Below, one piece after another: positions 33,061-44,267 of a DNA stretch of 64,000 nucleotides. Every line of letters starts with the position of its first letter. Positions within the stretch are counted from its first letter, which is position 1. A program made the translations under genes and the position numbers. The notes beneath the pieces were generated by a model, which ran no database searches, was not told the origin of the DNA, and saw only the letters and a program-made list of their open reading frames with translations. Source of the DNA: Lolium rigidum (Eukaryota; Streptophyta; Magnoliopsida; Poales; Poaceae); NCBI RefSeq assembly GCF_022539505.1, contig NC_061513.1, positions 178,838,017 through 178,902,016 on the forward strand. Direction: 5' to 3'.

Positions 33061-34663
33061 TGATACGCGTAAAGCACACGCCCATTGGGAACCCCAAGTG
33101 GAAGGTGTGATGCGTACAACAGCAAGTTTCCCTCAGTTAGAAACCAAGGTTTATCGAACCAGTAGGAGTCAAGGATCACGTGAAGGTCGTTGGTGACGGA
33201 GTGTAGTGCGGTGCAACACCAGGGATTCCGGCGCCAACGTGGAACCTGCACAACACAATCAAAGTACTTTGCCCCAACGTAACAGTGAGGTTGTCAATCT
33301 CACCGGCTTGCTGTAAACAAAGGATTAGATGTATAGTGTGGAAGATGTTGTTTGTTTGCAAAGAACAGTAAAGAACAATGTTTGCAGTAGATTGTATTTC
33401 AGATGTAAAGAATGGACCGGGGTCCACAGTTCACTAGTGGTGTCTCTCCGATAAGAAATAGCATGTTGGGTGAACAAATTACAGTTGGGAAATTGACAAA
33501 TAAAGAAGGCATAACAATGCACATACATATATCACGATGAGTACTATGAGATTTAATCAAGGCATTACGACAAAGTACATAGACCGCTATCCAGCATGCA
33601 TCTATGCCTAAACAGATCCACCTTCAGAGTTATCATCCGAACCCCTTCCAGTATTAAGTTGCAAACAACGAGACAATTGCATTAAGTATGGTGCGTAATG
33701 TAATCAATACAAATATCCTTAGACAAAGCATTGATGTTTTATCCCTAGTGGCAACAAGCACATCCACAACCTTAGAACTTTCTATCACCGTCCCGCATTC
33801 AATGGAGGCATGAACCCACTATCGAGCATAAATACTCCCTCTTGGAGTTACAAGTATCAACTTGGCCGAGCCTCTACTAGCAACGGAGAGCATGCAAGAA
33901 CATAAACAACACATATATGATAGATTGATAATCAACTTGACATAGTATTCCATATTCATCGGATCCCAACAAACACAACATGTAGCATTACAAATAGATG
34001 ATCTTGATCATGATAGGCAGCTCACAAGATCTAACATGATAGCACAATGAGGAGAAGACAACCATCTAGCTACTGCTATGGACCCATAGTCCAGGGGTGA
34101 ACTACTCACACATCGATCCGGAGGCGATCATGGTGATGAAGAGACCTCCGGGAGATGATTCCCCTCTCCGGCAGGGTGCCGGAGGCGATCTCCTGAATCC
34201 CCCGAGATGGGATTGGCGGCGGCGGCGTCTCTGGAAGGTTTTCCGTATCGTGGCTCTCGGTATTGGGGTTTTCGCGACGACGGCTTGAAGTAGGCGGAAG
34301 GGCGGAGTCGGAGGGCTGACGGGGGCCCCACACCATAGGGCGGCGCAGGGCCCACCCTGCCCGCGCGGCCCTGTGGTGTCGGCACCCCGTCGCCCCACTT
34401 CGTTTCCCTTTCGGTCTTCTGGAATCTTCGTGGAAAAATAAGACCCTGGGCGTTGATTTCGTCCAATTCCGAGAATATTTCCTCTGTAGGATTTCTGAAA
34501 CCAAAAACAGCAGTAAAACAACGAATCGGCTCTTCGGCATCTCGTCAATAGGTTAGTGCCGGAAAATGCATAAAAATGACAGAAAGTGTGTATAAAACAT
34601 GTGAGTATCATCATAAAAGTAGCATGGAACATAAGAAATTATAGATACGGTTGAGACGTATCA
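33061..34663 (-). repeat. 5' LTR of element A
   Basis: 1603 bp, pairs with 27865-29464. It carries the promoter for the minus-strand transcript; a CCTACTTAAAG-like TATA region in the 3' copy is slightly altered here. Confidence 0.93.
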
Positions 34664-35174
34664 CCTATTAACAAGATGCCATAGTGAAAGTTCCCTGATT
34701 TCTGCTGTTTTTGTATTTCATAAAAGTTGTACATGAAATATTCTCAGAATTGTACGAAACAAAGACGAAGTCCGAAGGGGGGGGGGTCGAAGAGGCGCAG
34801 CAGGGAGCCCAAACCACCCCTAGGCGCGACTTGGACCTGGCCCGTGCCTAGGGTAGGTCTGGGCCCACCAGGCGCCCCAGCGACCTAAATCCTACGCCTA
34901 TTTATACATCTTCTGGGGAAACTCTGGAGACCCGAGCCTACATCCACGAAAAGTTCCGCCGTGGCCACCATCGTCGAACCCATCTCGGGGGGTTCTGTAG
35001 CTCTTCCCGACACCCTGTCGGAGGGGGAAATCCTCGCCGGAGGCATCTACATCGCCATGCCCGCCTCTGAAGTGATGCGTGAGTAGTTCATCCCTGGACT
35101 ATGGGTCCATAGCAGTAGCTAGATGGTTGTCTTCTCTAGTTTGTGCATATGTATCGATCGTGTGAGTTGCCCGA

Positions 35175-36772
35175 TGATACGCGTAAAGCACACGCCCGTT
35201 GGGAACCCCAAGTGGAAGGTGTGATGCGTACAGCAGCAAGTTTCCCTCAGTAAGAAACCAAGGTTTATCGAACCAGTAGGAGTCAAGGATCACGTGAAGG
35301 TCGTTCGTGACGGAGTGTAGTGCGGCGCAACACCAGGGATTTCGGCGCCAACGTGGAACCTGCACAACACAATCAAAGTACTTTGCCCCAACGTAACAGT
35401 GAGGTTGTCAATCTCACCGGCTTGCTGTAAACAAAGGATTAAATGTATAGTATGGAAGATGATGTTTGTTTGCGAAGAACAGTAAAGAACAATGTTTGCA
35501 GTAGATTGTAATTCAGATGTAAAAGAATGGACCGGGGTCCATAGTTCACTAGTGGTGTCTCTCCGATAAGAAATAGCATGTTGGGTGAACAAATTACACT
35601 TGGGCAATTGACAAATACAGAGGGCATAACAATGCACATACATATCACGATGACTACTATGAGATTTAATCAGGGCATTACGACAAAGTACATAGACCGC
35701 TATCCAGCATGCATCTATGCCTAAAAACTCCACCTTCAGAGTTAGCATCCGCACCCCTTCCAAGTATTAAGTTGCAAACAACAGACAATTGCATTAAGTA
35801 TGGTGCGTAATGTAATCAACACAAATATCCTTAGACAAAGCATTGATGTTTTATCCCTAGTGGCAACAAGCACATCCACAACCTTAGAAATTTCGTCACT
35901 CGTCCCAGATTCAATGGAGGCATGAACCCACTATCGAGCATAAATACTCCCTCTTGGAGTTACAAGTATCAACTTGGCCGAGCCTCTAATAGCAACGGAG
36001 AGCATGCAAGAACATAAACAACACATATATGATAGATTGATAATCAACTTGACATAGTATTCCGTATTCATCGGATCCCAACAAACACAACATGTAGCAT
36101 TACAAATAGATGATCTTGATCATGATAGGCAGCTCACAAGATCTAACATGATAGCACAATGAGGAGAAGACAACCATCTAGCTACTGCTATGGACCCATA
36201 GTCCAGGGGTGAACTACTCACACATCAATCCGGAGGCGATCATGGTGATGAAGAGTCCTCCGGAGATGATTCCCCTCTCCGGCAGGGTGCCGGAGGCGAT
36301 CTCCTGAATCCCCCGAGATGGGATTGGCGGCGGCGGCGTCTCTGGAAGGTTTTCCGTATCGTGGCTCTCGGTACAGGGGTTTTCGCGACGAAGGCTATAA
36401 GTAGGCGGAAGGGCAGAGTCGGAGGGCTGACGAGGGCCCCACACCATAGGGCGGCGCGGGCCCCACCAAGGCCGCGCGGCCCTGTGGTGGCGGCGCCTCG
36501 TCGCCCCACTTCGTATCCCCTTCGGTCTTCTGGAAGCTCCGTGGAAAAATAAGACCCTGGGCATTGATTTCGTCCAATTCCGAGAATATTTCCATTGTAG
36601 GATTTATGAAACCAAATACAGCAGAAAACAACAACTGGCTCTTCGGCATCTCGTCAATAGGTCAGTGCCGGAAAATGCATAATAATGACATAAAGTGTGT
36701 ATAAAACATGTGAGTATCATCATAAAAGTAGCATGGAACATAAGAAATTATAGATACGTTTGAGACGTATCA
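35175..36772 (-). repeat. 3' LTR of element B
   Basis: 1598 bp, ends TGATACG...CGTATCA read on the minus strand, followed on its inner side by GCATCCCCAAGATTAG, the polypurine tract with one change. Confidence 0.92.
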
Positions 36773-39383
36773 AGCATCCCCAAGATTAGTTCCTACTCGC
36801 CCTCGAGTAGGTAAACGATAACAAGGATAATTTCTGAAGTGACATGCTATCATAATCTTGATCAATACTATTGTAAAGCATATGAGATGAATGCAGCGAT
36901 TCGAAGCAATGGTAAAGACAATGAATAAACAACTGAATCATATAGCAAATACTTTTCATGAATAGTACTTTCAAGACAAGCATCAATAAGGCTTGCATAA
37001 GAGTTAACTCATAAAGCAATAGATTCTTAGTAGAAAGCTTTGAAGCAACACAAAGGAAGATATAAGTTTCAGCAATTGCTTTCAACTTCAACATGTATAT
37101 CTCATGGAGAATTGTCAACACAAAGTAATATAACAAGTGCAATAGGTAAACATGTAAGAATCAATGCACACAGTTCACACAAGTGTTTGCTTCTAAGATA
37201 GAAAGAATAGGTAGACTGACTCAACATAAAGTAAAAGATAGGCCCTTCGCAGAGGGAAGCATGGATTACTATTCTTGTGCTAGAGCTTTTCATTTTGAAA
37301 ACATAGAAACAATTTTGTCAACGGTAGTAATAAATCATATGTGTTATGCATAAGACATCTTATAAGTTGCAAGCCTCATGCATAGATTACCAATAGTGCT
37401 CGCACCTTGTCCTAATTAGCTTGTATTTTCATGGATTATCATTGCATAACATATGTTTCAACCAAGTGTCACAAAGGGGTACCTCTATGTCGCATGTACA
37501 AAGGTCCAAGGAGATAGATCGCATTTGATTTTTCGTTTTTGATAGATCTCAATTTAGGACATTCATACCGGGACAACATATATAACAGATAATGGACTCC
37601 TCTTTAATGCGTAAGCATTCAACAACAGATAATATTCTCATAAGAGATTGAGGATTGATGTCCAAACTGAAACTTCCACCATGATTCATGGCTTTAGTTA
37701 GCGGCCCAATGTTCTTCTCTAACAATATGCATACTCAAACCATTTGATCATGATAAATCACCCTTACTTGAGACAAGACGAACATGCATAGCAACTCACA
37801 TGATATTCAACAAAGGTGTAATAGTTGGTGGCATCCGCAGAAACATGGTTACCGCTCAACAAGCAACTTATAAGAAATAAGATACATAAGCTACGTATTC
37901 TTTACCACAATAGTTTTTAAGGCTATTTTCCCATGAGCTATATATTGCAAAGACAAAGAATAGAATTTTAAAGGTAGCACTCAAGTAATTTACTTTGGAA
38001 TGGCAGAGAAATACCATGCAGTAGGTAGGTATGGTGGACACAAATGGCATAGTTTTTGGCTCAAGGATTTGGATGCACGAGAAGAAATCCCTCTCAATAC
38101 AAGGCTTTGGCTAGCAAGGTTGTTTGAAGCAAACTCGAGTATAAACTGGTACAGCAAAACTTACATAAGAACATATCGCAAGCATTATAAGACTCTACAC
38201 TGTCTTCCTTGTTGTTCAAACACCTTAACCAGAAAATATCTATACTCTAGAGAGACCAGTCATGCAAACCAAATTTTAACAAGCTCTATGTAGTTCTTCA
38301 TTAATAGGTGCAAAGTACATGATGCAAGAGCTTAAACATGATCTATATGAGCACAACAATTGCCAAGTATCAAATTATTCAAGACATTATACCAATTACC
38401 ACATGAAGCATTTCCTATTTCCAACCATATAATGATGAACGAAGCAGTTTCAACCTTCGCCATGAACATTAAAAGTAAAGCTAAGAACACATGTGTTCTT
38501 ATGCAACAGCGGAGCGTGTCTCTCTCCCAAACAAAGGATGCTATGATCCGATTTTATTCAAACAAAAACAAAAACATACAGACGCTCCAAGTAAAGCACA
38601 TAAGATGTGACGGAATAAAAATATAGTTTCACTAGAGGTGACCTGATAAGTTGTCGATGAAGAAGGGATGCCTTGGGCATCCCCAAGCTTAGATGCTTGA
38701 GTCTTCTTAAAATATGCAGGGATGAACCACGGGGGCATCCCCAAGCTTAGACTTTTCACTCTTCTTGATCATATTGTATCATCCTCCTCTCTTGACCCTT
38801 GAAAACTTCCTCCACACCAAACTCAAAACAAACTCATTACAGGGTTAGTGCATAATCGAAAATTCACATATTCAGAGGTGACATAATCATTCTTAACACT
38901 TCTGGATATTGCACAAAGCTACTGAAAGTTAATGGAACAAAGAAATCTATCAAACATAGCAAAACAGGCAATGCGAAATAAAAGGCAGAATCTGTCAAAA
39001 CAGAACAGTCCGTAAAGACGAATATTTCTAGGGCACTTAACTTGCTCAGATGAAAAATCTCAAATTGAATGAAAGTTGCGTACATATCTGAGGATCACAC
39101 ACGTAAATTGGCAGATTTTTCTGGGTTACCTACAGACGGGGCTCCTCAATTTCGTGACAGTAAGAAATCTGTTTCTGCGCAGTAATCCAAATCTAGTATC
39201 ATCTTTACTATCAAAGAATTTACTTGGCACAACAATGCAATAAAATAAAGATAAGGAGAGGTTGCTACAGTAGTAACAACTTCCAAGACTCAAATATAAA
39301 ACAAAGTGCAGAAGTAAAATAATGGGTTGTCTCCCATAAGCACTTTTCTTTAACGCCTTTCAGCTAGGCGCAGAAAGTGTGAA
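36773..39383 (-). other. Long 3' noncoding region of element B
   Basis: Nearly identical to 29465-32072 of A. It contains the same GCATCCCCAAGCTTA motifs at 38677-38691 and 38735-38749, the same GGGATGCC/GGCATCCC palindrome and the GGTGGACACAAATGGC motif near 38035. No coding frame is supported. Confidence 0.7.
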
Positions 39384-41491
39384 TCAAGTATTATCAGGAG
39401 ATGAAGCATCAACATCATAATTTGTTATAATAATAGAATCATAAGGTAAATTAATTCTCTTTCTAGGGAAGTGTTCCATACCTTTCTTAAGAGGAAATTG
39501 ATACTTAATATTCCCTTCCTTCATATCAATAATAGCACCAACAGTTCGAAGAAAAGGTCTTCCCAATATAATGGGACAAGATGCATTGCATTCAATATCC
39601 AAGACAACAAAATCAACGGGGACAAGGTTATTGTTAACCATAATGCGAACATTATCAATCCTCCCCAAAGGTTTCTTTATAGAATGATCAGCAAGATTAA
39701 CATCCAAATAATAATTTTTCAATGGTGGCAAGTCAAGCATATCATAGATTTTCTTAGGTATAACAGAAATACTTGCACCAAGATCACATAAAGCATTACA
39801 ATCAAAATCATTGACCCTCATCTTAATGATGGGCTCCCAACCATGTTCTAACTTCCTAGGAATAGAAGTTTCAAGTTTTAGTTTCTCCTCTCTAGCTTTT
39901 ATGAGAGCATTTGTAATATGTTTTGTAAAGGCCAAATTTATAGCACTAGCATTGGGACTTCTAGCAAGTTTTTGTAAGAACTTTATAACTTCAGAGATGC
40001 GACAATCATAAAAATCTAAACCATTATGATCTACAACAATGGGATCGTCCCCAATATTTTGAAAAATTTCAGCAGTTTTATCACAAACAATTTCAGCAGT
40101 TTTAGCAGTTTCAGCAGTTTCAGGCAATTTTGCACGCTTTGCACTAGGAGTAGAAACATTGCCAACACCAATTATTTTACCATTGATAGTAGGAGGTTTA
40201 GCAACATGTGAAACATCGTCATTACTAGTGGTGGTAATAGTCCAAACTTTAGCTACATTATTCTCTTTAGCTAGTTTTTCTTCTTTTTCCCACCTAGCAT
40301 GCAATTCAGCCATCAATCTAATATTTTCATTAATTCGAACTTGGATGGCGTTTGCTGTAGCAAATGACTTAATATCTTTATCTTCTTTAGGCATAACTTT
40401 CAATTTTAAAAGATCAACATCAGAGGCAAGACTATCAACCTTAGAAGCAAGAATATCAATTTTATCAAGCTTTTCTTCAACAGATTTGTTAAAAGCAGTT
40501 TGTGTACTAATAAATTCTTTAAGCATGACCAGGGGGTACACTCCTATTATTGTTGTAAGAATTCCCATAAGAATTACCATAACCATTACCATTATTAGAA
40601 GGATATGACCTATAGTTGTTACCAGAATTATTTCTATAAGCATTGTTGTTGAAATTATTTTTTTTTAATGAAGTTCACATCAACATGCTCCTCTTGAGCA
40701 ACCAATGAAGCTAAAGTAACATTATTAGGATCAACATTAGATCTAGCATTCACAAGCATAGACATAATAACATCGATCTTATCACTCAAGGAGGAGGTTT
40801 CTTCAACAGAATTTACCTTCTTACCTTGTGGAGCCCTTTCAGTGTGCCATTCAGAGTAATTGATCATCATATCATCAAGAAGCTTTGTTGCCGCGCCTAA
40901 GGTGCTGGACATAAAAGTACCTCCAGGAGCTGAATCCAATAGGTTCCGCGAAGAAAAATTCAATCCTGCATAGAAGGTTTGGATGATCATCCAAGTAGTC
41001 AGTCCATGGGTAGGGCAATTCTTTACCAAAGATTTCATTCTTTCCCATGCTTGGGAAACATGTTCATTATCCAATTTCTTAAAATTCATTATGCTACTTC
41101 TCAAAGATATAATTTTAGCGGGAGGATAATATCTACCAATGAAAGCATCTTTACATTTAGTCCATGAATCAATACTATTCTTAGGCAAAGATAGAAACCA
41201 ATCTTTAGCTCTTCCTCTTAAGGAGAAAGGAAACAATTTTAATTTTATAATTTCACCATCTACATCCTTATACTTTTGCATTTCACAAAGTTCAACAAAA
41301 TTATTAAGATGGGCAGCAGCATCATCGTAACTAACACCAGAAAATTGCTCTCTCATAACAAGATTTAGTAAAGCAGGTTTAATTTCATAAAATTCTGTTG
41401 TAGTAGCAGGTGGAGCAATAGGTGTGCATAGGAAATCATTATTATTTGTGCTAGTGAAATCACACAACTTAGTGTTCTCAGGAGTATTCAT
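39384..41491 (-). pseudogene. Gag-protease polyprotein of element B, two frameshifts
   Basis: ATG at 41491 begins MNTPENTKLCDFTS. A retrotransposon gag domain (41490-40860) includes LKLFPFSLRGRAKDWFLSLP and YYPPAKIISLRSSIMNF. An asparagine-rich linker follows near 40560-40650. The frame shifts in a run of nine A (minus strand) at about 40655 and again near 40530. Then come a heptad-like stretch (KIDILASKVDSLASDVDLLK) and a retropepsin with the active-site motif CDLGASISVIP and the flap-side IILGRPFL near 39560. It ends DASSPDNT at 39384. Pol domains do not follow. Before the frameshifts it would have supplied capsid and protease to itself and its relatives. Confidence 0.85.
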
Positions 41492-41701
41492 TTTAACAGT
41501 AGTAAATAAAGCAAACTAAATAAAGTAAATGCAAGTAACTAATTTTTTGTGTGTTTTCAATATGGAGAACGCAAACAAGACAGTAAATAAAGTAAATTTA
41601 GCAACTAATTTTTTTGTATTTTTGATATAGAAAGCAAACAAAGCAGCAAACAAAGTAAAGAGATTGGATGTGGGAGACTCCCCTTGCAGCGTGTCTTGAT
41701 C

Positions 41702-41719
41702 TCCCCGGCAACGGCGCCA
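41702..41719 (-). promoter_or_regulatory. tRNA-Asp primer-binding site of element B
   Basis: TCCCCGGCAACGGCGCCA on the plus strand, 11 bp from the LTR edge at 41731. It is identical to the CCA end expected of plant tRNA-Asp. Confidence 0.85.
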
Positions 41720-41730
41720 GAAATTTAGCT

Positions 41731-43326
41731 TGATACGCGTAAAGCACATGCCCGTTGGGAACCCCAATTGGAAGGTGTGATGCGTACAACAGCAAGTTTC
41801 CCTCAGTAAGAAACCAAGGTTTATCGAACTAGTAGGAGTCAAGGATCACGTGAAGGTCGTTGATGACGGAGTGTAGTGCGGCGCAACACCAGGGATTCCG
41901 GCGCCAACGTGGAACCTGCACAACACAATCAAAGTACTTTGCCCAACGTAACAGTGAGGTTGTCAATCTCACCGGCTTGCTGTAAACAAAGGATTAAATG
42001 TATAGTGTGGAAGATGATGTTTGTTTGCGAATAACAGTAAAGAACAATGTTTGCAGTAGATTGTATTTCACATGTAAAAGAATGGACCGGGGTCCACAGT
42101 TCACTAGTGGTGTCTCTCCGATAAGAAATAGCATGTTGGGTGAACAAATTACAGTAGGGCAATTGACAAATAGAGAGGGCATAACAATTCACATACATAT
42201 CACGATGACTACTATGAGATTTAATCAGGGCATTACGACAAAGTACATAGACCGCTATCCAGCATGCATCTATGCCTAAAAAGTCCACCTTCAGGTTAGC
42301 ATCCGCACCCCTTCCAGTATTAAGTTGCAAACAACTGACAATTGCATTAAGTATGGTGCGTAATGTAATCAACACAAATATCCTTAGACAAAGCATTGAT
42401 GTTTTATCCCTAGTGGCAACAAGACATCCACAACCTTAGAACTTTCTCGTCATCGTCCCGCATTCAATGGAGGCATGAACCCACTATCGATCATAAATAC
42501 TCCCTCTTGGAGTTACAAGTATCAACTTGGCCGAGCCTCTACTAGCAACGGAGAGCATGCAAGAACATAAACAACACATATATGATAGATTGATAATCAA
42601 CTTGACATAGTATTCCATATTCATCGGATCCCAACAAACACAACATGTCGCATTACAAATAGATGATCTTGATCATGATAGGCAGCTCACAAGATCTAAC
42701 ATGATAGCACAATGAGGAGAAGACAACCATCTAGCTACTGCTATGGACCCATCGTCCAGGGGTGAACTACTCACACATCAATCCGGAGGCGATCATGGTG
42801 ATGAAGAGTCCTCCGGGAGATGATTCCCCTGTCCGGCAAGGTGCCGGAGGCGATCTCCTGAATCCCCCGAGATGGGATTGGCGGTGGCGGCGTCTCTGGA
42901 AGGTTTTCCGTATCGTGGCTCTCGGTACAGGGGTTTTCGCGACGAAGGCTATAAGTAGGCGGAAGGGCAGAGTCGGAGGGCTAACGAGGGCCCCACACCA
43001 TAGGGCGGCGCGGGCCCCGCCCAGGCCGCGCGGCCCTGTGGTGGCGGCGCCTCGTCACCCCACTTCGTATCCCCTTCGGTCTTCTGGAAGCTCCGTGGAA
43101 AAATAAGACCCTGGGCGTTGATTTCGTCCAATTCCGAGAATATTTCCTCTGTAGGATTTCTGAAACCAAAAACAGCAGAAAACAACAATCGGCTCTTCGG
43201 CATCTCGTCAATAGGTTAGTGCCGGAAAATGCATAATAATGACATAAAGTGTGTATAAAACATGTGAGTATCATCATAAAAGTAGCATGGAACATAAGAA
43301 ATTATAGATACGTTTGAGATGTATCA
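41731..43326 (-). repeat. 5' LTR of element B
   Basis: 1596 bp, pairs with 35175-36772. Read on the plus strand, the outer end is GAGATGTATCA instead of GAGACGTATCA, one change in the terminal motif. Confidence 0.92.
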
Positions 43327-44267
43327 CCCTACATGATCAAGATCATCTTTATGTAATCCTATATGTTTGGTTTGCTGGGATCCGTTGAATATTGTATACT
43401 ATGTTGCGATTGATTATATATTCATGTCATATGTTATTTGTGATCTTGCATGCTCTCCGTTGCTAGTAGAAACTCTGGTCAGGTGCATACTTGTGACTCC
43501 AAGAGGGGATATATATGCTCGATAGTAGGTTCATGCCTCTAGTTTTCTGGGAGAGTGACTATATAACTTCTAAGATTGTAGATGTGTTGTTGCTACTAGG
43601 GAGAAAACAGCAATGTTTTATCCGAGGGTAATTTTATTGTTTACTTTACACTCATTGCTTAATTCGATAGTTTGTTGCTTGCAACTTTATACTAAAAGGG
43701 GTGCGGACGGTAACCTGAAGGTGGATTATTAGTCATAGACGCGGTTGGATTACGGTCTATGTATTATGTTGTAATGCCCACATCAAATCTCATAGTAATC
43801 ATCTTGTCATGTATGATCAATATTCTATCAATTTCCTAGCTGTAATTTGTTCACTCAACATGCTATTTCTTTATGGAGAGACACCTCTAGTGAACTGTGG
43901 ACCCCAGTCCTATTTCCTTTACTAATAAATTCAACTGCAATCCTGTCCTGTTTACTTCTACAAACATCTCTTTCCACTCGATACGTCTAATCCTTTGTTT
44001 TCAGCAAACCGGTGAGATTGACAACCTCACTGTAAGTTGGGGCAAAGTATCTTGGTTGTGTTGTGTGCAGGTTCCATGTTGTTGCTGATGCCGGTAGTGC
44101 GCTCTGCCACTAGTCAGCCAACAACACCTTCAGAAGTCACGTCTTTCTCCTACTGGTCGATTAAACCTTGGTTTCTTACTGAGGGAAAACTTGCTGTTGT
44201 GCTCATCACACCTTCCTCTTGGGGTTCCTCAATAGTGTGAAGTCGGCGTAACGATAAGCACCATCAT

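Larger units (their letters stand above)
27865..34663 (-). mobile_element. Gypsy-type non-autonomous element A with an unrecognised ORF
   Basis: The two LTRs are 27865-29464 (3' in element orientation) and 33061-34663 (5'). Both run TGATACG...CGTATCA in element orientation. A CCTAT target duplication lies at 27860-27864 and 34664-34668. Next to the 5' LTR are two tRNA-Asp primer-binding sites. Next to the 3' LTR is CTAAGCTTGGGGATGC. The 3.6-kb interior has one ORF and a long noncoding region. No gag, protease, RT or integrase is found, so it must move in trans. The first ~300 bp of the LTRs differ at roughly ten positions by eye. Confidence 0.93.
35175..43326 (-). mobile_element. Gypsy-type element B with gag and protease only
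   Basis: LTRs at 35175-36772 and 41731-43326 are highly similar to those of A. The flanks are CCCGA (35170-35174) and CCCTA (43327-43331), a 5-bp target duplication with one later change. The interior has one tRNA-Asp primer site, a gag-protease frame and the same 3' noncoding region as A. RT, RNase H and integrase are absent, so B is non-autonomous although it encodes capsid and protease. Confidence 0.92.
24375..44260 (+). mobile_element. Gypsy-type non-autonomous element C, 5'-deleted, with A and B in its 3' LTR
   Basis: The coding relic at 24375-24838 and the noncoding 24839-27748 end in the polypurine tract TTAAGCTTGGGGATGC. An LTR starting TGATATGTCTC at 27749 follows. This LTR resembles those of A and B in opposite orientation. 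It is interrupted by A (27865-34663) and B (35175-43326) and resumes to about 44260, where D's protease frame restarts. C lacks its 5' LTR, primer site and the start of its ORF. A single deletion spanning D's LTR into C explains this. The exact right end is uncertain. Confidence 0.8.
27749..44260 (+). repeat. 3' LTR of element C in three pieces
   Basis: The pieces are 27749-27864, 34669-35174 and 43327 to about 44260, together about 1.55 kb, close to the 1.6-kb LTRs of A and B. Shared stretches include CTCACTGTAAGTTGGGGCAA and TAAACCTTGGTTTCTTACTG in the third piece. It is more diverged from A and B than they are from each other. Confidence 0.8.

Noticed and set aside
27861..43326. Recurrent LTR frames such as those beginning MQVPRWRRNPWCC, and the GRRGA/PRGQGG-type frames
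   Set aside because: They repeat because the LTR is present in four copies. They change length with each indel and none shows a domain.
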